A stretch of 13,416 nt of DNA from Acidobacteriota bacterium (GCA_021793595.1 JAJYSL010000106.1:1-13416), one strand, 5' to 3'. Shown: positions 5,754-13,258, counted from the first letter of the stretch. Notes: generated by a model from the sequence alone, not told the origin. Made by a program: numbers and translations.

Positions 5754-6214
5754 TGCTTGTTTACCGAATAGCGGATGGGCGTTTCCCGATTTTCGACGGT
5801 CAGGGCGCGGCCCGGAATGGCGGACGCTGGAACTCCGTTGGAAGGCCTGTCATCTATGCCGCGGAAACATATTCAGGCGCCATTCTCGAAGTGCTTGTCC
5901 ACTTGAACCTCGGACACATGACAAAACACCAGATGGCGATTGAAATCAGAATTCCAGACCATCTGAAACTGGAAATACTGAAGGGAACGGACCTGCCAGA
6001 TTGGGATGCCGATGATCAGCTTGCCAGCCGCAATTACGGCGACCGGTGGCTTGAGGAGATGAGAACGGCTGTACTGTTCGTGCCCAGCAAAGTAACGCAT
6101 GGGAAAGAACACAATGTTCTTCTCAACCCCAATCATCCAGATTTTAGGAAGATCATCAGCAGTGAGCCGCTACCCGTTGCTTTCGACCAACGTCTTGTAG
6201 CCAACAATATCTGA
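5753..6214 (+). CDS. RES-domain toxin (NAD+-consuming)
   Basis: This is a 153-residue toxin of the RES family, whose characterised members (for example MbcT and ParT) act on NAD+ or ADP-ribosylate host proteins. The domain spans almost the whole chain: Y-R-I (R5), G-G-R-W-N (23-27), V-I-Y-A-A-E-T (33-39, with Y35), the S-G-A-I-L-E-V-L-V-H-L helix (E46), V-P-S (S112) and N-V-L-L-N-P-N-H-P-D-F (121-131). The three residues that name the family (Arg, Glu, Ser) are therefore present and the protein looks active. The start codon overlaps the antitoxin stop by one base, giving tight coupling. The length is normal. The next gene begins 5 bases later. Confidence 0.92.
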   Translation: MLVYRIADGRFPIFDGQGAARNGGRWNSVGRPVIYAAETYSGAILEVLVHLNLGHMTKHQMAIEIRIPDHLKLEILKGTDLPDWDADDQLASRNYGDRWLEEMRTAVLFVPSKVTHGKEHNVLLNPNHPDFRKIISSEPLPVAFDQRLVANNI

Positions 6215-6218
6215 TCGC

Positions 6219-6569
6219 TTGAAAAGGCGGGCGAATGGGCAATCCGTTCTGCTCTTTGCCGAACAGATAGAACTGCGCACGGTCCCGGCAAGCCAGTGGA
6301 TTGAGAGCGCCCAACACGACGGAGAAGAGTCCCTGCAGCGCGACCATGACACCGCCATGCACGCGACGATGCTACGGGATGAAGTGCGCCGGCTCGTCTC
6401 GCCGGAGGATTACACTGTGCTGGTCGCGGCGCGCGAGCGGTTTGCTGCAAGTGGCAGCTATGGTATCTATTTCTGGCAGAAGCAACTGACTCATGTCCGC
6501 GAATTCGGCCGCCCCGATATCTTCACCCCGTCGCCATGCCTCACTGCACGGCTTCCCTTCCCTGGCTGA
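6219..6569 (+). CDS. hypothetical protein, unrecognised (116 aa)
   Basis: This 116-residue frame has coding-like codon use (mainly G/C third positions) but no family that I recognise. The only available upstream start is TTG 6219, 5 bases after the RES toxin stop, so it may be translated by coupling. No Shine-Dalgarno is evident. The sequence is largely helical with charged stretches (LRDEVRRLVSPEDYTVLVAARERF, about 52-75) followed by an aromatic segment, S-Y-G-I-Y-F-W-Q-K-Q-L-T-H-V-R-E-F (79-95). The last ten residues (LTARLPFPG) lie in the overlap with the next gene and may be non-native. I looked for JAB metalloprotease motifs (PRTRC protein A) and see none. Confidence 0.55.
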   Translation: MKRRANGQSVLLFAEQIELRTVPASQWIESAQHDGEESLQRDHDTAMHATMLRDEVRRLVSPEDYTVLVAARERFAASGSYGIYFWQKQLTHVREFGRPDIFTPSPCLTARLPFPG

Positions 6570-6833
6570 AACACGATGCGCAACTTACCTGGAAGACGGC
6601 GCCGGGCGGCCCTCAGTCCGTCCGCGTGCTCTTCATCGGATCGGCAACCGTCATGGTCCGTCTCGTCGGCGAGCCGATCGTGGACTACGACCCAGGACTC
6701 ATTCCCAACCGGAACAATTGGATTGCTCCAGAAGCATTTGCGGAGTCAGCGCGACCTGTGTAAAGGCACTGGCGACCGCTACATTCTCTGTGACGTCCAG
6801 AACCCGCGCGGACGCCGCTACAATTCACCCTGA
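6536..6833 (+). pseudogene. small beta-rich hypothetical protein, possible frameshift near its end
   Basis: ATG 6536 opens a 75-codon frame ending at TAA 6761-6763. Its core, V-R-V-L-F-I-G-S-A-T-V-M-V-R-L (29-43), then E-P-I-V-D-Y-D-P-G-L-I-P-N-R-N-N-W-I, looks like a small beta-barrel (SH3/KOW-like) domain; that is an impression of fold only. Just past 6740 the +1 frame becomes the natural one, reading G-T-G-D-R-Y-I-L-C-D-V-Q-N-P-R-G-R-R-Y-N-S-P to TGA 6831-6833, with good codon use. Removing one base between about 6735 and 6765 would give a 98-residue protein. If no frameshift exists, the gene is simply 6536-6763. It overlaps the preceding gene by 34 bases. No family is recognised. Confidence 0.45.
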
Positions 6834-6876
6834 CCTGATGGCCGCGCACTTACCGTGGCGTCCATGGAGTTTGCTT

Positions 6877-7371
6877 ATGAGTTTTTCTCCCGCTCTCCCA
6901 CTGTTTGGCGTCGAAGCTTCTCTCGATGTGGATGCCAGCGCCGCCGGCGTGAGCTTTTCTGAGTATTGCCAGCACCAAGCTTCTCTCGGCGATTCAGATG
7001 CGATCCACTCACTTCTGTTTGTGGTTTCCACCCGCCCGAATCAATGGGTTGGCCGTGAAGACAAGTACGGCGTCTGGGACATCGCGGTCGACAGCGGACG
7101 TTCCTACCTGGTTGGCAAGGACGTTCCTCTTCGTTCGTTTCTTTCCACCCATACCAGCAAGCTGCGCCCCTGGCAGCGACTCGCTTTCCGCTGGGCACTT
7201 GCAAACCCCAACCAATGCCTGCAGATTGAAACCTTCGACCGCGGGCTCTACTGGACCGTAGAGAAGCGCGGCGAGTACGTCGAGTTCGGATTGCCGCATC
7301 AGTCCCAGGGCGGCGAAAAGCACTGGATCTGTCGCGATGGCCACATGCGTGTTTTGGTTAATGTGGACTGA
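6877..7371 (+). CDS. hypothetical protein, unrecognised (164 aa)
   Basis: This 164-residue soluble protein has no recognised family. The frame is open much further upstream (to 6493), but that part is arginine/serine-rich and out of phase with the neighbouring genes. I therefore start at ATG 6877, which has GGAG (6865-6868) 8 bases upstream. ATG 6838 is a less supported alternative. Features include I-H-S-L-L-F-V-V-S-T-R-P (43-54), a W-V-G-R-E-D-K-Y-G-V-W-D-I-A strand pair (57-70), L-R-P-W-Q-R-L-A-F-R-W-A-L (96-108), and a beta-rich C-terminus (Y-W-T-V-E-K-R-G-E-Y-V-E-F-G). It closes the + strand run that starts with the toxin-antitoxin pair. Confidence 0.65.
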   Translation: MSFSPALPLFGVEASLDVDASAAGVSFSEYCQHQASLGDSDAIHSLLFVVSTRPNQWVGREDKYGVWDIAVDSGRSYLVGKDVPLRSFLSTHTSKLRPWQRLAFRWALANPNQCLQIETFDRGLYWTVEKRGEYVEFGLPHQSQGGEKHWICRDGHMRVLVNVD

Positions 7372-7508
7372 TGCGGTAGTTAAACCCGATAGGATGTATT
7401 CCGAGCCGCTTCAATTTGGTTGCCGACGCCGACGCATGTGGATCATAGTCCAACGGCGCAATAACGCCTCCGGCCAAAATGGAGACGTACCAGCTTGGCA
7501 CTTCACCG

Positions 7509-7851
7509 CTACAGTTTCCCGTACTGCTCATGGGTCAGTGTCAGCAGGACAACACCAGCCCCATTTTTTAGCCCGTATTCAAAGGCACTGCTGTCCTCTA
7601 GCAACATCCGGGTGGCAGAGCGGGCCACGATCTCACGGATATTGGCTGAATCCGCAAACGTCACGAAAACTGATGCTGTCGTCCGCCCGATCACGAAACG
7701 TGACCCTCCATCCAACACGTTTCTCAAAACGCATATAGACCTGGTATGTCGTCCCGGACTGCGGGCACCGGTTGCACACACGCTCCTTCCCTGGATATGG
7801 GGCGGGCAGTGATGCGTGGCAGAAACAACAAATCCTACCTGTCAAGCGCAT
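7509..7851 (-). pseudogene. zinc-ribbon small protein broken by a one-base frameshift
   Basis: On the minus strand, ATG 7851-7849 opens a zinc-ribbon start with C8-x-x-C11 (CCFC) and C26-x-x-C29 (CNRC), followed by Y-Q-V-Y-M-R-F-E-K-R-V-G-W-R-V-T-F-R-D. This frame stops at 7633. The neighbouring minus frame then continues as V-T-F-A-D-S-A-N-I-R-E-I-V-A-R and ends E-Y-G-L-K-N-G-A-G-V-V-L-L-T-L-T-H-E-Q-Y-G-K-L at 7509. Together they make the order seen in small accessory-region proteins of the form 'W..F.....LTF.....I.ELA.R......EYGI..GRGGV.L.LT.EQYA+L' (recalled, unnamed). The span is 343 bases, 114 codons plus one base. Dropping one base from the A-run at 7666-7669 on the plus strand reads S-F-V-T-F-A-D. 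The function is unknown; zinc binding is inferred. Confidence 0.6.
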
Positions 7852-7912
7852 TCGAGTCGTCGAGCTGCGTTCGCCTGTAACGCATCGTTAAATCCATTCT
7901 CAAGGAGCCCCT

Positions 7913-9661
7913 ATGGCCACCATCATGGCAAACATCAGTCCGCGCATTCTTTCCAAGGCCGGACACATGTTCTCCAATTCCCTCTCCGATATTTTCGTCG
8001 AGTTGTTTCAGAACGCGCGCCGCGCTGGCGCTACGCAAATCGACGTCCATCTCCGCGCAATCGAAAATGGCAAAACTGAAATCACGGTGACCGACAATGG
8101 CAGCGGAATCGAGGATTTCTCTTCCCTGCTTTGTCTCGGCGACTCGAAGTGGGACGCGGCCACCGAACGGGCCGAAGACCCGGCAGGCATGGGATTCTTC
8201 TCACTCCTGCACAGCGGCGCCACCGTCAAAAGCAACGGACAACAGGCCGTCATCACTACGCAGGCCTTCGAGGGCAAGGAGCCAGTCGAGGTCGTGACAG
8301 TATCGTGGCACAAGGGAACCACCATCCGGTTCGACCGCAAGGATGCAATCCAATCCGTGAAGGAGGCTGTGCTTCGAGCCGCGAAATACGGTCCCGTCGA
8401 TGTGTCCGTCGATGGCGAGACTGCGCCCCACGAAGACTTTCTGAAGGACGCCATGTACATCAAGGAAACGATGGGAGTCCGCATCGGGGTTTTCGTGGCA
8501 TCGGCGTATTCGAATTATTCCGATAGGTGGAACTTCCATGGGAAGACAATCCGCGAACAAGTAGATCCGAAAGGGCTGTCTTCCGTGTTGATCCATCGAG
8601 GCAAATACACTCCAATCGACTTTCTGGACCTCAATGTCCGCATCGATGTGATCGAGACCAGCTCTGTCCATTTGAAGCTGCCTGACCGGAATGGGATCGT
8701 CCAGGACGATCAGTATCACCAGGTCATCAAGGAAGCACGAAGGGCGATGTTCGAGTATCTGGCAACCTTGCCGGAACATACGGCCAGCTACGCGGACTTT
8801 CTGGAGGCCCGTGAGCTGGGGATCGCATTGCGCGAAGCAGCGCCGTACTTCACTGCCTTCACCGCGCCCGCAGCGGCCGCAGATTCGACGGATGGTCCGT
8901 TTCTGGGAGCGCAGGAGGTTGTCCTCCTTCCAGACGGAGCAGATTTGACCCGCTACACAATTGTCGACACGTCCGAATCGAAGTGCACCGAATGGCTTCT
9001 GTTCACGTTCGATGTTGCGGCCCGCATCCTGGTCCAAGACGTTCCGCTCACCATGCTCGAAGACAATCGCCGGTTCGTCGGATACTCCTGGTATGGCAAA
9101 CTGCCGCGAATTTGTCCGGTGCATCTCGCGGTCAATGGCGAGATCCACGAAGATGAATTCCAAGGCGAGGATGCTGTGGCGCTGGCGGATACCCTCAGCC
9201 TTGGACTGCAGCTTCGATCCTCAGACACGGTGGAGCATTTCGCTTGGGACATTCCCTTTGCGGGATGGTTTGAAGACAGCAACTTCCCCAGCGTGCAGAT
9301 CGTTGTCACGCGCTCAAGTGCGTGGCTCGTGAAACGCGATGCAGAACCGTTTGGCTTGTTGGAAGCGGCGGTGTATGTCGGTTTCCAGCCTGGCGACGAC
9401 ATGGAGTGCGACAGCTACGACACCCAGCTGGAGTACTTTCAACATGAAGCCGAGGAGGAAATCACACGCATCCTGTACGGGCCAATGGACCTCGTGCAGA
9501 TGAAGCTGAACGAATTGGCGTCGAAATTGAATTGCGATTACCGCAACTCTCTGAAAAACGCTGACGTGTCCCGGCTGGTCTTTGTTTTAGGCAAAGACGA
9601 TCGCTGGTCGTTCACCATCCAGACTGGGGCCGCGGCGGTTTCAGGCCAAGCGATGGCGTAG
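7913..9661 (+). CDS. GHKL/Hsp90-type ATP-binding protein
   Basis: This is a 582-residue protein with an N-terminal Hsp90-like (GHKL: gyrase, Hsp90, histidine kinase, MutL) ATPase domain at residues about 10-150. The N-box is V-E-L-F-Q-N-A-R-R-A-G-A-T (E30, N34), the G1 box V-T-D-N-G-S-G-I (59-66, with D61), and the G2 box D-P-A-G-M-G-F-F-S-L (89-98). The Glu typical of ATP-hydrolysing GHKL members (E30) is present. The remaining 430 residues are soluble and acidic and match nothing I recognise. No kinase phosphoacceptor, transducer or toprim region is evident. AAGGAG (7902-7907) precedes ATG 7913 by 5 bases. It stands alone, convergent with the restriction-modification gene. Such orphan GHKL ATPases occur in mobile elements and some defence loci, but its role here is not shown. 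Confidence 0.88.
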   Translation: MATIMANISPRILSKAGHMFSNSLSDIFVELFQNARRAGATQIDVHLRAIENGKTEITVTDNGSGIEDFSSLLCLGDSKWDAATERAEDPAGMGFFSLLHSGATVKSNGQQAVITTQAFEGKEPVEVVTVSWHKGTTIRFDRKDAIQSVKEAVLRAAKYGPVDVSVDGETAPHEDFLKDAMYIKETMGVRIGVFVASAYSNYSDRWNFHGKTIREQVDPKGLSSVLIHRGKYTPIDFLDLNVRIDVIETSSVHLKLPDRNGIVQDDQYHQVIKEARRAMFEYLATLPEHTASYADFLEARELGIALREAAPYFTAFTAPAAAADSTDGPFLGAQEVVLLPDGADLTRYTIVDTSESKCTEWLLFTFDVAARILVQDVPLTMLEDNRRFVGYSWYGKLPRICPVHLAVNGEIHEDEFQGEDAVALADTLSLGLQLRSSDTVEHFAWDIPFAGWFEDSNFPSVQIVVTRSSAWLVKRDAEPFGLLEAAVYVGFQPGDDMECDSYDTQLEYFQHEAEEEITRILYGPMDLVQMKLNELASKLNCDYRNSLKNADVSRLVFVLGKDDRWSFTIQTGAAAVSGQAMA

Positions 9662-9696
9662 CCGCCCTGGCGGTACTGCGCGCTTTCAGAACGATC

Positions 9697-9743
9697 TCTC
9701 TGATGCACGAAACGGGAAACACTTCCGCTTTGTGCATCAGAGA
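9697..9743. repeat. long near-perfect hairpin between convergent genes
   Basis: TCTCTGATGCAC (9697-9708) and GTGCATCAGAGA (9732-9743) are a perfect 12-bp inverted repeat. The stem extends inward through a G-T pair and two A-T pairs to 15 bp. After one mismatch, five more pairs follow (9713-9717 with 9723-9727), leaving an AAACA loop (one C at 9722 included). There is no T-tract. It lies 36 bases after the ATPase stop and may act as a bidirectional transcription barrier or RNA stabiliser, or be a remnant of a small mobile element. Confidence 0.6.
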
Positions 9744-9772
9744 CGATCTCGGACGTCGATGCGTTACGGAGG

Positions 9773-9798
9773 AAACACAGACGCTGTTGCCTGTGTTT
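9773..9798. repeat. 8-bp perfect hairpin just past the restriction-modification gene end
   Basis: AAACACAG (9773-9780) and CTGTGTTT (9791-9798) are a perfect inverted repeat with a 10-base loop. It lies 3 bases beyond the stop of the minus-strand gene. No T-run follows on the minus strand (CCTCC instead), so if it is a terminator it is not of the classic type. Confidence 0.45.
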
Positions 9799-9801
9799 GA
9801 G

Positions 9802-12800
9802 TCACTCGTGAAACAACGAAGAAAGCGCTTTTTCACTTTTGTTCTTTGATTTTTTCGGGGTTACTTGGATTGCCAAGGCACCGGCAGCCTTGAGTTCAGC
9901 CTCAGAGATCAGCGGGCCGGCGCAGATACGTTCCAGCAGATCAGACTGCTTCGGCTCAAGTTCAACCAAGAGTCCAAGCACGTTGAGTACGTTCAGGAGT
10001 TCCGTGGTGTATTCCGGCAGCCAGTGGTCCGGCTGGATGTCCCCTAGTGGGGAAGGCGGACGCCTATCGCCGATGATCGGCTTTTCGCGATTTTTCTTGC
10101 GGTAGCTGAACCACTGGAGAAGGACCTGCTTGCCTGAAACCTCGTAGTGCCAAACAGCAGGTGAAACGCGATCGACAAATCCGTGTCCCACCAAAAGTCG
10201 CTCCTTCTCTCCGTCGTAGCCGACGGTATCGGGCATATCGTTTGGTTCGTCTGAAATTGCGCCACCCTTTGGAACAAATGGCATGTGTTCCGCGGACAGA
10301 CGTGGCGGTCCTGCTGGCCGCCCATGATTTGGATCGATCATGCGTTCACCGAAGGTATGGAGCCAGATCACTTTTCGGCCAACCTCCACCGCTTCGGCAA
10401 AGAGTTCTGGAACGGCGGTTAGTGGAATTCGGAGTCCTGGTGTAGAAAGATCATCTTGAAATTTCGCCGTGTATGCTGGATGAGCTGCGACAGCAGAGAT
10501 GTAGGCCATGAGGTCTTCCGGACTCATGCTCGCTCCGTACTTACCGCTGATGAAAGATAGTAGTGACGGCGGCAGGTTGGCAATCTGGGCCCTTTCGTCG
10601 CGCCATAGGGGGAATGCGCGACCGCCGAAGGATCCCTTGTAGTGGTGGAGATCAGGAATGAGTCCGGTGAACGTGAGTGCAGGCCCGGCGGTTGGAGACT
10701 CCTCTGCAAAGGCGGTTAGGTAAATCTGATTTTCTGACCTGCAAAACCAAAGCTCAGGGTTAGGTCTATTGATCAGGCGCTTGTCGGGTATGATCCACTG
10801 ACGATCAAATGAGCGAAAGCCATATCTCACGGGTGGAATCATTGAGTCCGGATCTTCAGCCACCGACTTGGTTCTGAGGGGGAAGCCGTGCAAGGCATCC
10901 TTTAGGGTTTTCATGCTGTGCCGATCCCCTAGCTTGTCGCCATCCAAATGCGGGTGAAAAAGATCCTCCACGGTGTTTGCCGGCGCTGATTTGAGCTTGC
11001 TCCATCGGGCTTCAAGGGAAGCCCGGTCCGGAGCAATGATCCAAGTTCTTCCGGGCATCACTCCTGAACCGTTGTAAACGAAGAGATCCTCCAGCGCAGG
11101 GTAACCAGCCCAAGCCCCCTGGGATTCAGGGAGAAATGGTGCACGCCATTCGGAGGGACATTCTATCCAAGCCTGATCCTTCAGGTGGATTGCTTGGAGT
11201 GCCGCAAATTTCACCTCCCGCTTGCCGACCGGCAAAGCGCGGAAGCGAACGATCGCGGACGTTGTCGAATCCGATTTATTTGACCGGCTGGCCATCACGA
11301 TACACACTGGCTGCTGTACGGCTTGAAAGATTCTCGTGTTGACTCCCGGCTGATGTCCTTCCGGCGAACAATCGATAACCCAAATGTCGTCGCAGGTACG
11401 CCGGAGATAATCGCGCATCTTCTGAAAGCCAGGGCCGCCGAGAAAACCCGCAACGGTGATGAAGCAAACAATGCCGGCATTCTGTTCGGGACTGTGGTCG
11501 AAAACCTTCCAGGTTGCCCATCTCCAGAAGTAGATATATAGATTCCTCAAATGCTTACTGTGCGCGCTAACGCCCCATGTGCTTGGCGGTATCCATGCTT
11601 CAAGCGGAGCGCGCTGCTTCGCGTTTGGATTCGATTGCTCTACCCAACCCCCTTTCCCTTTCGCCCTTTCCTTGTAAGGAGGATTGCCAAGGACAACCGT
11701 AATGGATTCTTCGCGCTTAATCTTGTTTGCATCCTTGCGTGATTTCCCGATAGCGGCAAGAACACCTGGGATCCATTCCGCATCATCGTATGGATTGCCC
11801 AATGTATCTGTTACGTACATCCGTAGAGGTGGAGGTGAGCCAGGTTTGGACTGCGATTTCGTGAGATCAAGCACCTCGGCCAGAATGCGGAGTTGTGCGA
11901 CAGCAAAAGGCCCCAATTGGATTTCAAACGCGATAATCCGCTTGAGCGCTTCACGGATCGCCCCGGGTACGGCACCTTCTCCCTCATCTTTGCGGACCCT
12001 CTGGGCAATAGATCGGAGAACGCCAAGGATGAAAGTACCCGTACCAGTCGCTGGATCTGCCAATGTGACCGAGGGCGCCGCGAGGCCCGCATGAAGCCCA
12101 AAACGCTCCGTGGTTAGTGCCTCGTCGACCATGGCGACCATGGAACTTACTACTTCCGGCGGTGTGTAGTAAGAACCGGTCTGCTTGCGAAGGTGATTGT
12201 CATAGAGAGCAAGAAATTCCTCGTAGAAATATAGCCATGCGTCCGACTGGCCCTTGCTGATCTTGCTCCAGTTGACTGCATCTAGAACGCGGGTGAGTGT
12301 GCTGAGCGAAGTTTTGAGCGTTTCCCTGTTCTCCGCACTGTCCGTCAGTAAGCGCAGTGCGGCTCCAATCAGGGAACTGGTATGAGTGAGTTCCGACGCG
12401 GCCTGCTGAAGTCCCTTGCCGAGGGTGATTCCCTTGGCGCGCGCCATCAACATCCCGAAGGTGACAGCTTGCGCATATCCATCAGCAAAGCGTTCATCTG
12501 TGGCGTCGGGGAAGAGCAGATTACGCCAGTCAGTTGCAAGCGAGGTAAGCGCTTCGCATTTCAGGCCGAGTTGTTCTGTGACTTCATCGCGCAGGAGACT
12601 GCATAGACGAGCTGTCGTGTGCGCCAAATCCTTAGCACTGCGCGGCGCAATCGGTTCCCAACGCAAAAAGCATTCAAAGAGTCCCTGCAAACCAGGTGCT
12701 GAACCTAGCTTGGCTCCAGATGATTCCACGTCGCCATTCAGGCGGACTATTGATCCAACGATTTTTCCATCTTGCCAGAGGCTGAACCCGTTGCCGTCTG

Positions 12801-13155
12801 TATAGATCAAATTCGGGAGCGAGCTTAATCTCTCCCATTGCGCCTTATCGTGCGGATCTGTGAATTTTCTTGGATCAGATCCCTTTCTTGGAGCTTTGAG
12901 TTCTACAAAACCTACAAGGGCTTTGTGAACCGTAACAGCGTAGTCCGGTCTCGTTTTCAGGTCACTGACCGAAGACTCCCCGACAGCAACGATACTGCCA
13001 TCCGGAAAGCCAGAAAGCGTTGCAACGTCGATAAGCAATTGTTCGAACGGACCGCGAATCTGATCTTCGGGCTGGCCGATTGCTGCTGGGTTGGACAACT
13101 TTTTCTTTGCTGCTGCTCCAAACCTTGAAATTGCCGCCTCAATTGTCAGTTTCAT
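9802..13155 (-). CDS. type IIG-like restriction-modification protein (type ISP family)
   Basis: This 1117-residue single-chain protein combines a nuclease and an adenine-type DNA methyltransferase. Numbered from ATG 13155, residues 30-90 carry a PD-(D/E)XK nuclease: E30, T-R-P-D-Y-A-V (D71) and G-F-V-E-L-K-A-P (E85, K87). A helical linker follows. The N6-adenine methyltransferase has Y-Y-T-P-P-E-V-V (329-336), motif I A-D-P-A-T-G-T-G-T-F (366-375) and motif IV G-N-P-P-Y (490-494). The C-terminal half, with F-L-G-G-P-G-F-Q-K-M-R, S-P-E-G-H and F-D-R-Q-W-I-I-P-D-K-R-L, matches the type ISP C-terminal region used for target recognition. No helicase motifs are seen, unlike LlaGI-class type ISP enzymes of about 1500 residues. 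An upstream TTG (13182) follows AGGAG by only 2 bases and is less likely. All key residues are present, so it looks active. Confidence 0.9.
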   Translation of the reverse strand: MKLTIEAAISRFGAAAKKKLSNPAAIGQPEDQIRGPFEQLLIDVATLSGFPDGSIVAVGESSVSDLKTRPDYAVTVHKALVGFVELKAPRKGSDPRKFTDPHDKAQWERLSSLPNLIYTDGNGFSLWQDGKIVGSIVRLNGDVESSGAKLGSAPGLQGLFECFLRWEPIAPRSAKDLAHTTARLCSLLRDEVTEQLGLKCEALTSLATDWRNLLFPDATDERFADGYAQAVTFGMLMARAKGITLGKGLQQAASELTHTSSLIGAALRLLTDSAENRETLKTSLSTLTRVLDAVNWSKISKGQSDAWLYFYEEFLALYDNHLRKQTGSYYTPPEVVSSMVAMVDEALTTERFGLHAGLAAPSVTLADPATGTGTFILGVLRSIAQRVRKDEGEGAVPGAIREALKRIIAFEIQLGPFAVAQLRILAEVLDLTKSQSKPGSPPPLRMYVTDTLGNPYDDAEWIPGVLAAIGKSRKDANKIKREESITVVLGNPPYKERAKGKGGWVEQSNPNAKQRAPLEAWIPPSTWGVSAHSKHLRNLYIYFWRWATWKVFDHSPEQNAGIVCFITVAGFLGGPGFQKMRDYLRRTCDDIWVIDCSPEGHQPGVNTRIFQAVQQPVCIVMASRSNKSDSTTSAIVRFRALPVGKREVKFAALQAIHLKDQAWIECPSEWRAPFLPESQGAWAGYPALEDLFVYNGSGVMPGRTWIIAPDRASLEARWSKLKSAPANTVEDLFHPHLDGDKLGDRHSMKTLKDALHGFPLRTKSVAEDPDSMIPPVRYGFRSFDRQWIIPDKRLINRPNPELWFCRSENQIYLTAFAEESPTAGPALTFTGLIPDLHHYKGSFGGRAFPLWRDERAQIANLPPSLLSFISGKYGASMSPEDLMAYISAVAAHPAYTAKFQDDLSTPGLRIPLTAVPELFAEAVEVGRKVIWLHTFGERMIDPNHGRPAGPPRLSAEHMPFVPKGGAISDEPNDMPDTVGYDGEKERLLVGHGFVDRVSPAVWHYEVSGKQVLLQWFSYRKKNREKPIIGDRRPPSPLGDIQPDHWLPEYTTELLNVLNVLGLLVELEPKQSDLLERICAGPLISEAELKAAGALAIQVTPKKSKNKSEKALSSLFHE

Positions 13156-13175
13156 AGATTGAACGCTCGAACTTC

Positions 13176-13205
13176 TTGACAATACTCCTGTTCACGTTTT
13201 TGAAT
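13176..13205 (+). promoter_or_regulatory. candidate sigma-70 promoter for the DUF5131 gene
   Basis: A perfect -35 TTGACA (13176-13181) is followed after 18 bases by TTGAAT (13200-13205), which matches 4 of 6 positions of a -10 box. Transcription would begin near 13212, 47 bases before ATG 13259. It lies inside the short region divergent from the restriction-modification gene, so the two genes could share regulation. Confidence 0.4.
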
Positions 13206-13258
13206 CTGCTGCGAGTCTACAGGCATCTCTGTCTCACTCTACAATCTGGAGAACCCAC

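Noticed and set aside
6493..6876. N-terminal extension of the 6877-7371 gene
   Set aside because: The stretch is arginine-rich shadow text overlapping two better frames. GGAG supports the start at ATG 6877.
6219..7371. PRTRC protein A (JAB peptidase) hidden among the unknown genes
   Set aside because: No E...HxH...S..D metalloprotease pattern is visible in any of the three proteins.
7495..7812. 105-codon plus-strand frame across the zinc-ribbon region
   Set aside because: It starts at TTG without a ribosome-binding site and has no motif. The minus strand has the CX2C pairs and a protein-like tail.
8201..9163. 320-codon minus-strand open frame
   Set aside because: It lies wholly inside the GHKL ATPase gene, whose motifs and ribosome-binding site are clear. 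The minus reading has no recognisable motifs.
9612..9836. Small minus-strand frame through the convergent gap
   Set aside because: It is made largely of the hairpin region and overlaps the ends of two solid genes.
13156..13182. TTG 13182 as the start of the restriction-modification gene
   Set aside because: AGGAG is only 2 bases away, too close. The family-like sequence begins at MKLTIEAAI (ATG 13155), although that ATG lacks a clear ribosome-binding site.
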